Of a stretch of DNA of 64,000 nt, positions 34,271-42,390 are shown in pieces. The translations under genes were made by a program, and so were the position numbers. Within the stretch, counting starts at the first letter, position 1, and each line of letters begins with the position of its first letter. Source of the DNA: Chitinophaga varians. GTDB lineage: Bacteria; Bacteroidota; Bacteroidia; Chitinophagales; Chitinophagaceae. Under the pieces are notes generated by a model, which saw only the letters and a list, made by a program, of their open reading frames with translations, had not been told where the DNA came from and made no database searches. The DNA is taken from assembly GCF_014529945.1 (NCBI RefSeq), contig NZ_JACVFB010000001.1, positions 868,001 through 932,000 on the forward strand, in the 5' to 3' direction.

Positions 34271-34337
34271 GGTGAAAAAATATTTTGGTAATGGATGGGT
34301 GTTGGCCGTTATACGGTAGTTGAAAAATTGTGTTGGT

Positions 34338-36833
34338 TTACATGACTTTTGATAACTGACTGTTGAGCTGTACGACTTCGTTTTTCCGGGTGGCATAACT
34401 CACGGTTTGATCGCCGGCTTTGATATGCAGTTGTCCGCCCAGTTTGGATGTAATAGTGGCGTGTTGCAGTTTTCCGTTTTGCCATTCCATGTTGATCACA
34501 AATCCGCCGCGGGCGCACAGGCCGGTCACCCGGCCGGATGCCAGCGCATCAGGCAGGGAAGGCAGCAGGGCGATCTCAAAAGCGCCGTCGCTTTTTCTGT
34601 GCTGGCTTTGTACCAGCATCTCTGCGATGGCGGCGGTAGCGCCGAAGTTGCCGTCGATCTGAAAGGGCGGATGATTATCAAACAGGTTAGGCAGGGTCTT
34701 TTTAGTGATCAGTCCGGACAGCAGCCGGAAGGCGTGATTACCGTCGTGCAGGCGGTTCCACATATTGATTTTCCAGGCGAGGCTCCAGCCGGTGCCGTCA
34801 TCGCCACGGCCTTCCAGTGTTTTGCGCGCCGCTGCCGCCAGTTCGGGCGTGCCTTCCATGGTGATCTGATTACCGGGATACAGGCCAAACAGATGCGAGG
34901 TATGCCGGTGATGCGGTTCTTGCTCGGGGTAGTCTTCCGCCCATTCCATGATACGGCCGGTAGCGGGACTGATACGCACCGGCGCCAGTCGCCGCAGCGT
35001 GGCGGCGCATTGCTCTCTGAAAGCGGCATCGATGCCCAGTGTGGTAGCGGCAGCGATACAATTATTCAGCAGATCATGGATGATTTCTATGTCCATAGTA
35101 GCGCCATAGGTAAAGACGGAGCTGGTGCCATCCGGCAGCAGGAACGCATTTTCAGGCGAGTAGGAAGGGTTGGTGACCAGTTTACCGGGACATACCGTGC
35201 CGGCGGGCGCTTCCACGAGGAAGTCCAGCATAAACTCGGCCGCGCCTTTCATGAGCGGATAACCGCGTTGTGCAAGGAATTTTTTATCGCCCGTATAGGT
35301 GTAATGTTCCCAGAGATGTTGTGCCAGCCATGCTGCGCCCATCGGCCAGATGCCTTGTGGACCGTCAGCGGGCGCGGTAAATCCCCATGCGTCTGTGAGG
35401 TGGTGCACTACCCATCCTTTGGCGCCGTATGTCTGCCGTGCCGTGCGGGCGCCGGGTTGGGCCAGCGCCTCTTCCAGATCAAACAGTGGCTGATGCAGTT
35501 CACTCAGATTGGTGATTTCTGCCGGCCAGTAGTTCATCTGTACGTTGATATTAGTGTGGTAGTCGGCATTCCATGGCGGCGTCATCTGCCAGGCCCAGAG
35601 GCCCTGCAGATTGGCAGGCATATGCCCCGGCCGGGAGCTGGAGATCAGCAGGTAGCGGCCAAACTGGAAATACAAGGCCACCAGGCCGGCATCGGGACTG
35701 CCCGTGCGACGGGCATATTCCAGCCGTTCGTCGGTTGGCAGCGCGGCGGCTACGGTGTCGCCTGTATGAAAATCCAGCGTCATCCTGTCGGCATATCTTT
35801 TATAGGCCGCTATGTGCGCTGCTTTTAAAGCGCTGTACGTTTTGGCAGTTGCCGCGGCAGCATCATTCCTGGATTGTTGTACCGGGTCAGTATTGACAGT
35901 GGTAATGCCTTTGGCCAGATTTTTTAATCCGGGGTAATTGGTGGCGCCTGTTATATATAACGTTACATCGTTGGCATTCTCTACATATAATATTCCGTTC
36001 TTTATATATACGCGCCCGCCATGGTTGATGACTTTAGCGCGTGCTGCAAACCTTATCCCGCGGGGTTTGCCGGTGCTGTCTTTGATAGGCAGCCGGCCAT
36101 CCAGCAGGAGGGCGGTACGATCGGCCGGGTCAGGGATGCATTGCGCATCCTGCTGCCGTTTGAGTGTAAAGCGGAAGTTTATCTTGTCACGCCCGCTCGC
36201 GGTAAACCTTACCACGACAGCGTTATCAACGAAGGAAGCAAAACTTTCACGGGTGTATTCCACGCCGTCGCTGGTGTATTTTACGGTTGCCACAGCAGTG
36301 GAAACATCGAGGCTGCGATGGTAATTTTCTGCAGTGGTGGTCGGTTGATCGAGCCACAGTTCCCCGAGCGACTGGTACGGTTTGATCCTCTCCGGCACGC
36401 CCAGCATGGTTTTGCTGGCAAGTTTTACCGCTTCGTTGTTTTTGTTTTCGAAGAGCAGCCGTCTTACTTCGGGAAGTGCCTTTAAGGCAGCGGGATTATC
36501 AGCATCTTTCGGGTATCCGTCCCATAACGTGCTTTCGTTTAGCTGTATCCGTTCGTCTGCCACGCCGCCGAATATCATGGCGCCCATACGGCCGTTGCCT
36601 ACCGGCAGGGCCTCTTCCCATACACGGGCAGGGCGACGGTACCACAATACATCACCGGCCGGTTTGGTAGCCTGGCTGCTGCATTGCGCTCTGTCTTCCC
36701 AACGGGCGGTAATATCGCCGGCTCTTTCAGCCGCAGGCATGATGCCCGTCTGCGCATGCGCAGCAGTAACAGTAAACAGAAAGCCTGTGATCCAGCTATT
36801 TTTTCTACACGCGGAACGTATTGGTTGATACAT
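34338..36833 (-). CDS. GH95 alpha-L-fucosidase family enzyme, exported
   Basis: 831 residues from ATG 36833. An N-terminal signal (VTAAHAQ) and then the GH95 body: [28 protein letters not shown] with LNESTLWDG, a beta-rich N-terminal domain, and the (alpha/alpha)6 catalytic region with [21 protein letters not shown] (the conserved Asn), [49 protein letters not shown] and [14 protein letters not shown] (the conserved Asp). GH95 removes alpha-1,2-linked L-fucose with inversion; a few members act on alpha-L-galactose. It is upstream of the SusC/SusD genes on the same strand, so the three probably form one utilisation locus for a fucosylated glycan. Confidence 0.92.
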   Translation of the reverse strand: MYQPIRSACRKNSWITGFLFTVTAAHAQTGIMPAAERAGDITARWEDRAQCSSQATKPAGDVLWYRRPARVWEEALPVGNGRMGAMIFGGVADERIQLNESTLWDGYPKDADNPAALKALPEVRRLLFENKNNEAVKLASKTMLGVPERIKPYQSLGELWLDQPTTTAENYHRSLDVSTAVATVKYTSDGVEYTRESFASFVDNAVVVRFTASGRDKINFRFTLKRQQDAQCIPDPADRTALLLDGRLPIKDSTGKPRGIRFAARAKVINHGGRVYIKNGILYVENANDVTLYITGATNYPGLKNLAKGITTVNTDPVQQSRNDAAAATAKTYSALKAAHIAAYKRYADRMTLDFHTGDTVAAALPTDERLEYARRTGSPDAGLVALYFQFGRYLLISSSRPGHMPANLQGLWAWQMTPPWNADYHTNINVQMNYWPAEITNLSELHQPLFDLEEALAQPGARTARQTYGAKGWVVHHLTDAWGFTAPADGPQGIWPMGAAWLAQHLWEHYTYTGDKKFLAQRGYPLMKGAAEFMLDFLVEAPAGTVCPGKLVTNPSYSPENAFLLPDGTSSVFTYGATMDIEIIHDLLNNCIAAATTLGIDAAFREQCAATLRRLAPVRISPATGRIMEWAEDYPEQEPHHRHTSHLFGLYPGNQITMEGTPELAAAARKTLEGRGDDGTGWSLAWKINMWNRLHDGNHAFRLLSGLITKKTLPNLFDNHPPFQIDGNFGATAAIAEMLVQSQHRKSDGAFEIALLPSLPDALASGRVTGLCARGGFVINMEWQNGKLQHATITSKLGGQLHIKAGDQTVSYATRKNEVVQLNSQLSKVM

Positions 36834-37136
36834 CAATCGGTTGTTTTTTTCAGGGACGTTACCAGAAAATTATAAAATAAATACCATCGTCCATGGCAAA
36901 TTTCTGCCACCGGTAAAATAATACCAGCAATTGCTCAATTAGTATTCAAATGGGCTGTGGGTGCGAAAAGTAACGGACACATAGTATAAAGATGGTGTTG
37001 AAATGACGCTTATTTTCCCGGACGTGATAAATATTTTCTCATAGAAAAAGCCATGTGGTCGTATGGGCTGCGATGTATCAAACAGGACAAACAATCTTGT
37101 TGTAACTTGGCTTACGCTCCTGGTTAAACTATCATC
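36834..37136. other. 303-bp divergent intergenic region between GH95 and HxlR genes
   Basis: A+T-rich and non-coding. I see only short symmetric elements: TGGCA-AATTTC-TGCCA (36894-36909), AGCAATTGCT, and a TACTTTTC-like sequence on the minus strand near 36970. TAACTTGG at 37103-37110 is a weak -7-like element before the HxlR gene. No strong promoter or terminator is evident. Confidence 0.4.
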
Positions 37137-37487
37137 ATGGAATTTACATACAACAACAGGTTATACTATAATCCTATCGAATTTGTCATGACCCACATCG
37201 GAGGCACGTGGAAAATGCCTATTCTCCTGTGTTTGAGAGACGGGCCTGTGCGATACGGTGATCTGAAAACAGCTATTCCACGTATTTCTGACAAAATGTT
37301 GATCACCCAGTTAAGGGAGCTGGAAGACAAAAAAATGCTCACCCGGCATATCTATATCGAAAAGCCGCCAAGGGTGGAATATAAGCTTACTGCGCTCGGG
37401 CAGAGCGCATTGCCCATGATTGATCAACTGACTGCCTATGGGCTTTTCCTGATGAAAGAAGTCGGTATCGGGAGCAGCGGGGAGTAA
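37137..37487 (+). CDS. HxlR-family winged-helix regulator
   Basis: 116 residues. The HxlR/MarR-like winged helix is clear: YNPIEFVMTHIGGTWKMPILLCLRDGPVRYGDLK, ISDKMLITQLRELEDKKMLTRHIY, and the wing PPRVEYKLTALGQSALPMIDQL. There is no conserved N-terminal Cys of the YodB/HypR redox type, so the signal may be something other than thiol oxidation. It lies 86 bp upstream of the VOC-domain gene, and the gap holds an 8+6+8 inverted repeat that could be its operator. Confidence 0.9.
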   Translation: MEFTYNNRLYYNPIEFVMTHIGGTWKMPILLCLRDGPVRYGDLKTAIPRISDKMLITQLRELEDKKMLTRHIYIEKPPRVEYKLTALGQSALPMIDQLTAYGLFLMKEVGIGSSGE

Positions 37488-37495
37488 TATTTCCT

Positions 37496-37517
37496 TTATA
37501 TACAAAAAAGTATATAA
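37496..37517. promoter_or_regulatory. Inverted repeat TTATATAC-N6-GTATATAA, possible HxlR operator
   Basis: The 8-bp arms at 37496-37503 and 37510-37517 are perfect reverse complements around AAAAAA. It lies just past the HxlR stop and 26 bp before the -7 box of the next gene. HxlR-type regulators bind A+T-rich symmetric sites of this kind. Confidence 0.5.
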
Positions 37518-37542
37518 CCATGGCGCTCTGTAGGGGAGTGGC

Positions 37543-37550
37543 TAGATTTG
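37543..37550 (+). promoter_or_regulatory. -7 box TAGATTTG of the VOC gene
   Basis: Exact TANNTTTG match 23 nt before ATG 37574, which supports that start over the in-frame ATG at 37520 upstream of the box. Confidence 0.5.
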
Positions 37551-37573
37551 CGGCAATCAAACAATTTGCTTCA

Positions 37574-38287
37574 ATGACTGATCACCACCGTAAAAAGGAA
37601 TGGACGTCCATTCCCACATTGCCATGCGCCTCCATCGAGGCAACGCTTTCCTTCTGGGAAATGCTGGGATTTGCGATCACCTACAAACAAACCCGCCCCT
37701 ATCAGTATGGTGTTGTAGAACGGGGCGGCGCAGCGGTCCATTTTGCGGCTTTAAAAGGAATGGAAACAGACGAGCGTCACTATCATGGCTGTCTCGTAGC
37801 GGTGCCGGACGCAGCGGAAGTGTACCGCGAGTTTTCCCAACGAATGAAAACAAAGCTGGGCAGGGTACCTCACGCCGGCCTGCCCCGCATTTCCCGGATG
37901 AAGCCCGGCACCACCCGGTTTACCCTGACCGATGTTTCCGGTAATAGCATCATCTTCGTTAGCCTGGGAGAAAAAGACCAGGAAACATGGGAGAAAGCCG
38001 ACGACGGGCAGCAAAGTCCGCTGCGGCAGGCCATCGCCAGGGCCATCAGGTTCCGGGACTACAAAGAGGATGAAAAAGCGGCGGCGAAGGTGCTGGACGT
38101 GGCGCTGAAAAAAGCGGCCGATGAGGATCGGCTGACGATGGCCGAAGCGCTGATCATCCGGATGGACCTGGCCTCGCTGATGGGAGACCGCGATTTTGCC
38201 GGGGAGTGCGATATACAGTTAAGCAGACTTGACCTGCCGGAAGAGGAGATAAAACGCCTCAAACAACAACATGGCGCCACGATGTAG
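37574..38287 (+). CDS. VOC (glyoxalase/bleomycin-resistance)-domain protein with helical C-terminus
   Basis: 237 residues from ATG 37574. Residues about 10-130 are a single VOC domain of the bleomycin-resistance type (PTLPCASIEATLSFWEMLGFAIT; GAAVHFA; TRFTLTDVSGNSIIFVS). These domains bind or modify small molecules, often with a metal. The last ~90 residues are charged and helical (PLRQAIARAIRFRDYKEDEKAAAKVL; ALIIRMDLASLMGD), resembling a tetratricopeptide-like tail not usual for stand-alone bleomycin-binding proteins. It follows an HxlR regulator and is probably controlled by it. Substrate unknown. Confidence 0.8.
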   Translation: MTDHHRKKEWTSIPTLPCASIEATLSFWEMLGFAITYKQTRPYQYGVVERGGAAVHFAALKGMETDERHYHGCLVAVPDAAEVYREFSQRMKTKLGRVPHAGLPRISRMKPGTTRFTLTDVSGNSIIFVSLGEKDQETWEKADDGQQSPLRQAIARAIRFRDYKEDEKAAAKVLDVALKKAADEDRLTMAEALIIRMDLASLMGDRDFAGECDIQLSRLDLPEEEIKRLKQQHGATM

Positions 38288-38443
38288 GGTGGCCTCCTGA
38301 AAGCAGAAACTGTCTTTCTCCTGGAGTGAACAACATCAGCAGCCAACTTCGATGAACCTCCCGGCAATACATCTTTGGACTTTCCGGCAAGCTATTTTAT
38401 AACTGGTTTGTTCAATTTTGTGGTGTACTAATTCTCTTGACAA

Positions 38444-39232
38444 ATGAGCAAAACCATTCTAATAACAGGGGCCGCCAGCGGGTTCGGAAAAATCGCCGCA
38501 TTTAAGCTGGCTGAGAAAGGACATAACGTTATCGCCACTACGCAGGTATATCCGCAAATGAGCGACCTGATCCGGGAGGCCGCGGAGAAAGGGATCGAAC
38601 TCACGGTAGACAAGCTGGATGTGACCAGTTCCCGCGATATCGCCTACATACTCAAAAAATATGACATCGATATTTTAATCAGCAACGCCGGTATTATGGA
38701 AGGTGGCCCTATCGCTGAACAGCCATTGGAACTGGTACGCTCCATGTTCGACGTGAACGTTTTCGGTGCCTTGGAACTGGCGCAGGGCTTCATCAAAAAA
38801 TTCGTCCAACAGAAGAAGGGAAAAATCGTCTTCACCTCCTCCATGGGAGGCTTGTGGACAGTTCCCTACGTGGCGGCCTACTGTGCCTCCAAACATGCGC
38901 TGGAGGCCATTGCAGAAGGACTGAAAACGGAACTGGCCCCTTTTAATATTAAAATTGCTACCTGCAATCCCGGTGTTTTCGGGACCGGCTTTAATGACCG
39001 GGGCGTGGACTCCATCGCCCGCTGGTACGATCCGGCCGTAAATTTCACCCCGGCAAGCGCATTTGATGGTGTCGCTGACTCCCTCGCACATCAATTAAAC
39101 CCCGAATCCATGGCAGACGTCATCGTAAATGTGGCGTTGGACGAGGAACCTAACTTTAGAAACGTGCACCCGAAAGAAACAGAAGATTTTGTGAAGCAAC
39201 TGCAAAGTGATGCCTGGTCAGTAAAAAGTTAG
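38444..39232 (+). CDS. Short-chain dehydrogenase/reductase (SDR)
   Basis: 262 residues, cytoplasmic. Classical SDR: cofactor motif TGAASGFG (residues 8-15), the NAG motif at 81-83 in ISNAGI, and the catalytic Ser132/133, Tyr146 and Lys150 (SSMGG, YCASK). Asn-Pro-Gly follows (CNPGVFGTGF). The residues after the second strand (TTQVYPQ) do not clearly show whether NAD or NADP is preferred. A hairpin terminator lies immediately after the stop, so it is transcribed separately from the gene downstream. Substrate unknown. Confidence 0.9.
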   Translation: MSKTILITGAASGFGKIAAFKLAEKGHNVIATTQVYPQMSDLIREAAEKGIELTVDKLDVTSSRDIAYILKKYDIDILISNAGIMEGGPIAEQPLELVRSMFDVNVFGALELAQGFIKKFVQQKKGKIVFTSSMGGLWTVPYVAAYCASKHALEAIAEGLKTELAPFNIKIATCNPGVFGTGFNDRGVDSIARWYDPAVNFTPASAFDGVADSLAHQLNPESMADVIVNVALDEEPNFRNVHPKETEDFVKQLQSDAWSVKS

Positions 39233-39235
39233 GTG

Positions 39236-39267
39236 AATGCACAGGCATTTGCCTGTGCATTTCTTTT
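39236..39267 (+). terminator. Intrinsic terminator after the SDR gene
   Basis: AATGCACAGGCA (39236-39247) and TGCCTGTGCATT (39250-39261) are perfect 12-bp arms with a two-base apex, followed by TCTTTT. Confidence 0.82.
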
Positions 39268-39287
39268 GATTTCCCATAAAAAAACAA

Positions 39288-39692
39288 ATGATGAATATAA
39301 CATACGATGAGGCGGTGAAGGCGCTGTCGGTGGCAGTGGAGAAAGCCAAAGCACTCAATATACCCGTCAGCATAGCCGTGGTGGACACCGGCGGCCATCC
39401 GGTGGCTTTCGGCAGATGGAACAGCGTATACGGTGTGGCGGACTTCGCCGTTAAAAAAGCGAAAACGGCCGTCATGTTTGGCGTAGACAGCGATGTAATG
39501 GGCAATATTATTGCCGGCGCCGGTTTGAACGGCTACGGCATGATCAATGCCAATGACGGCCTGCTGACCATCGCCGGTGGCGTCATCATCAAAAATAGCG
39601 AAGGAAATATCATCGGCGCCATTGCGTCTTCGGGAGGTACTCCGGAACAAGACAAAGAAATTGCTACGGCAGGGGCACGCGGAAATCTTTAG
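39288..39692 (+). CDS. GlcG/HbpS-family (heme-degrading/binding-like) protein
   Basis: 134 residues without a signal peptide. Family outline: ITYDEAVKALSVAVEKAKALNIPVSIAVVDTGGHPVAFGR, then AVKKAKTAVMFG, GLLTIAGGVIIKN and IIGAIASSGGTPEQDKEIATAG. HbpS binds heme in Streptomyces; GlcG-like proteins accompany many redox enzymes and their exact function is unsettled. It sits between the SDR gene and an AraC regulator on the same strand. Start at ATG 39288 or the next codon 39291. Confidence 0.88.
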   Translation: MMNITYDEAVKALSVAVEKAKALNIPVSIAVVDTGGHPVAFGRWNSVYGVADFAVKKAKTAVMFGVDSDVMGNIIAGAGLNGYGMINANDGLLTIAGGVIIKNSEGNIIGAIASSGGTPEQDKEIATAGARGNL

Positions 39693-39702
39693 GATTTCCG
39701 CG
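39678..39702 (+). other. Perfect hairpin spanning the GlcG-family stop codon
   Basis: CGCGGAAATC (39678-39687) and GATTTCCGCG (39693-39702) are perfect 10-bp arms; the loop TTTAG contains the TAG stop. No T-run follows, so it is not a typical terminator. It lies 11 nt before the AraC start and may stabilise the upstream mRNA end or limit expression of the regulator. Confidence 0.6.
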
Positions 39703-39713
39703 ATATTCGTATT

Positions 39714-40517
39714 ATGGAGGCTAAAGCTGAAATCATATTTGACAGGTTTGTCTATTCCTGTGCTTTCGAAAAGTACAGAGGACAGGAGGAGTTTATACCC
39801 GAACATTTTTTAGGGTTCCAACTCTCCGGGGAAACACATGCATTCCATGCGGATGGTCAGGTCGTGATCAGGGAAAATACCGTGGTGTTTGTTCCCAAAA
39901 ACCAGCTAATCCGCACGATTAAATATCCCTCCCGGGAGGGCAACTATCAGTTTCTGGCTATCACGCTCGATACCGCTGCATTGCAGCGCTATGCTGCTGA
40001 GAATAAAATCAGGATCAGTACACCTTACAGCGGCAAACAAAAATTGTTTTTTAAACCGGACGAATTTCTCCGGAGCTTTTTTATCTCTCTCACCCCTTAT
40101 ATCAACCACAACAAGGAAGCCACTCCCAAACTGGCAGACCTGAAAATCAGAGAGGCCATAGAGCTACTGCTGCAAAGCAATCCGGATTTCAAAAATCTGC
40201 TGTTTGATTTTTCGGAGCCTCATAAATCCGACCTCCGGGAGTTTATGCAGCAAAATTATATGTTCAATGTGCCGGTTGCCACCCTGGCAAGATTAACGGG
40301 CCGCAGCCTCTCAGGCTTTAAACGCGACTTCGCCAGGGCTTTTGGCGTCACGCCGAAATTATGGCTGAAAGAAAGACGCCTGGAAGAGGCCTATTATCTG
40401 ATCAAACAAAAGCAGCAGAAACCGGCCGACTTCTACCTGGACCTTGGTTTTGAAAACCTGTCCCACTTTTATTTTTCTTTCAGACAGAAGTATGGCGTCA
40501 CCACTTCAGAGGTATAA
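39714..40517 (+). CDS. AraC-family transcriptional regulator (ExsA-like N-terminus)
   Basis: 267 residues. The N-terminal part is a cupin-like sensor (FIPEHFLGFQLSGETHAFHADGQVVIRENTVVFVPKNQLIRT). The C-terminal AraC domain has two helix-turn-helix motifs (VPVATLARLTGRSLSGFKRDFARAFG, then KPADFYLDLGFENLSHFYFSFRQKYG) and ends TTSEV, a shortened form of the usual P--YR end. Regulators of this type often control an adjacent SDR or oxidoreductase. Convergent with the LytTR gene, 11 bp apart. Confidence 0.9.
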   Translation: MEAKAEIIFDRFVYSCAFEKYRGQEEFIPEHFLGFQLSGETHAFHADGQVVIRENTVVFVPKNQLIRTIKYPSREGNYQFLAITLDTAALQRYAAENKIRISTPYSGKQKLFFKPDEFLRSFFISLTPYINHNKEATPKLADLKIREAIELLLQSNPDFKNLLFDFSEPHKSDLREFMQQNYMFNVPVATLARLTGRSLSGFKRDFARAFGVTPKLWLKERRLEEAYYLIKQKQQKPADFYLDLGFENLSHFYFSFRQKYGVTTSEV

Positions 40518-40528
40518 GACCCGGTATG

Positions 40529-41230
40529 TTACTTCCGCGCTGTCCATTCACCTACCAGCTTCCGGTAGGTTTCTCCGATAGGCAGGAAAGTACCGTCGCT
40601 CAGTTGGATTTGATTTCCTTCGATGACTTTGATTTTATCCAGCGGAATGATGTACGAACGGTGAATGCGGACAAACTGCTTTGGCGGCAGCTTCTCCAGA
40701 ATATCTTTCATGGTTTCCAGTACCATGATCTTTTCATCGATGGTATGTATCCGGATATAATCTTTGAGTCCTTCTATATAAAGGATATCATCAGTAGCGA
40801 TTTTATAATGTTTACGGTCGGCCTTTACAAACAGGGAGCTATCCGAATCTTCCGTGGCCTGGAAGGTTTCCTGCCAGCGGTTGTACTTCTCTACACTCTG
40901 GTAAAACCGGTTGAAGGTCACCGGCTTCAGTAAAAAGTCGACCACATGAAACTGAAAAGCGTCCAGTGCGTACTCCGCATAGGCGGAGATGATGATAAAG
41001 TTATGCTTTTGGTTAAACAGCTGCATCAGCTCAATTCCTGTCAGCTGCGGCATCTGGATGTCGAGGAAAATCAGGTCAACGGTTTCTTTGTTGAGCACCT
41101 CAATGGCCTTATACACGTCACTGTCGGCATACAGTACATTCAGCTGCGGCATCTTGGAGGCATAATCCGCAATCAGTTTTACGGCAAACGGCTCGTCGTC
41201 TAGTATGATACAGTTAATCTTTTTCTTCAT
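40529..41230 (-). CDS. LytTR-family response regulator
   Basis: 233 residues. The N-terminal receiver has the acidic pair at Asp11-Asp12 and the phospho-acceptor Asp57 (LIFLDIQMP), then the conserved Lys in LLKPV. A LytTR DNA-binding domain fills the C-terminal half (YKIATDDILYIEGLKDYIRIHT; FVRIHRSYIIPLDKI; IGETYRKLV). It is translated with the upstream kinase, whose stop overlaps its start (ATGA). The likely target is the divergent outer-membrane receptor gene at 42391. Confidence 0.95.
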   Translation of the reverse strand: MKKKINCIILDDEPFAVKLIADYASKMPQLNVLYADSDVYKAIEVLNKETVDLIFLDIQMPQLTGIELMQLFNQKHNFIIISAYAEYALDAFQFHVVDFLLKPVTFNRFYQSVEKYNRWQETFQATEDSDSSLFVKADRKHYKIATDDILYIEGLKDYIRIHTIDEKIMVLETMKDILEKLPPKQFVRIHRSYIIPLDKIKVIEGNQIQLSDGTFLPIGETYRKLVGEWTARK

Positions 41231-42279
41231 TGTAGTTGAATTAGCAGCTCGGCGGTGAACCGGTTATTATTCCGGGTGAGGCGTAACTGATGCCCGTCGG
41301 GATAGTGAATTTGCAAACGTTTTTTCAGATTATCAAGGCCTATGCCGCCTAATTTATCTTTTTGCTGGGTACCGATTTCGTTGGATGTCCTGAAAGTGAG
41401 TTGCTCGTTATCGGCGGTAAGCGTAATCTCAATAGGCGTTTCGCCGGACGTGGCCCCGTGCTTTAAGGCGTTCTCCACGAGCGGCGACAGGATATAAGGC
41501 GGTATTTCGACATGCTCATTTTCCACTTTACTGGTGAAATGTATAAACCCTGTTTCCTGGTGCCGCAATTGTTCCAGTTCAATATAAGCCTGTATATAGC
41601 TGATTTCATCCGCCAGCCTGACCTTTTCTTTTTGCGATTCATAGGTGGTAAACCGCATCACCTGGCTGAGTTTTTCAATCGCGGTCAGTGATTTGTCGGA
41701 TTGAAAATAGACCATGGAATAGATATTGTTGAGCGTATTAAAGATGAAATGAGGATTGATCTGCGCTTTCAGGAATTTGATCTCCGTGTTTTTATTCTCT
41801 TCGAGGATCGCCTTGTTGTATTCTAAAAGACGGATGAAATAGATGCCCAGCCAAAGGAAAGAGCTGAAGATGATGGGCATGCTGCTATAGTGCAGATTGT
41901 CCAGCATATAATTGATCAACGTAGGATCGGTATAGTTTGTTTTATGAAACAGTAGGTCAGTAATCACCTGCTCTGTCAGCCATCTTGCACCGGTAAAGAA
42001 CAGGTAGGAGATAAATAAGCCGATGATCAACTTTGTCCACCGGAAAGATTTGAATACCTGCTTCATCACAATAAAATAGTGAAAGTAGAAGGTGAGAACA
42101 AATACGATCAGGTAGGTGGTGTAAAACAGGTCAGGGACCAGTATCCGGGCGTAGATCGGGTTTTTAACGAACGTAAAATACGCCACCAGTATCCAAAATA
42201 GGATGTGGACCCATAATTCCTTTTTTCCTGATAATGTCCCCTGGTATAACATCTGACTGTTTTTTACAAAGCTATTCAT
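41227..42279 (-). CDS. LytS/YehU-type sensor histidine kinase
   Basis: 350 residues from ATG 42279. Four hydrophobic segments (about residues 24-155) span the inner membrane. The His_kinase motif follows with the phospho-accepting His177 in KAQINPHFIFNTLNNIYSM, and an HATPase domain with the N box ENALKHG and the G box GGIGLDNLKKRL. No separate extracellular sensor domain is visible; the signal is probably perceived in the membrane. Forms a two-component pair with the LytTR regulator. Confidence 0.95.
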   Translation of the reverse strand: MNSFVKNSQMLYQGTLSGKKELWVHILFWILVAYFTFVKNPIYARILVPDLFYTTYLIVFVLTFYFHYFIVMKQVFKSFRWTKLIIGLFISYLFFTGARWLTEQVITDLLFHKTNYTDPTLINYMLDNLHYSSMPIIFSSFLWLGIYFIRLLEYNKAILEENKNTEIKFLKAQINPHFIFNTLNNIYSMVYFQSDKSLTAIEKLSQVMRFTTYESQKEKVRLADEISYIQAYIELEQLRHQETGFIHFTSKVENEHVEIPPYILSPLVENALKHGATSGETPIEITLTADNEQLTFRTSNEIGTQQKDKLGGIGLDNLKKRLQIHYPDGHQLRLTRNNNRFTAELLIQLQ

Positions 42280-42390
42280 TTCCAAAAAGATATAAAGCCG
42301 GGTTCGTCGGAAAACGGAAGGGGTTTGTCGATAAAAGTGGTAAAAAGCCTTTATGCGACGCAGTTTTGTGCCACATTTAATTCACAGCAC

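Larger units (their letters stand above)
34037..34337 (-). promoter_or_regulatory. 301-bp regulatory region upstream of the minus-strand susC
   Basis: No gene. From the susC start outward: a small hairpin TAGCCC-GTT-GGGCTA (34088-34102), two imperfect copies of a ~42-bp direct repeat (34131-34173 and 34190-34231), and a perfect 24-bp palindrome (34247-34270). No exact TANNTTTG box was found on the minus strand and no clear terminator after the GH95 gene, so read-through from GH95 into susC is possible. Confidence 0.5.

Noticed and set aside
34407..35828. A 473-codon plus-strand frame opposite the GH95 gene
   Set aside because: It is the complement of a clear GH95 coding sequence, with no domain of its own; a by-product of high G+C codon use.
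37103..37110. TAACTTGG as a -7 box of the HxlR gene
   Set aside because: It departs from TANNTTTG at a conserved position and has no -33 element, so it was left as a comment only.
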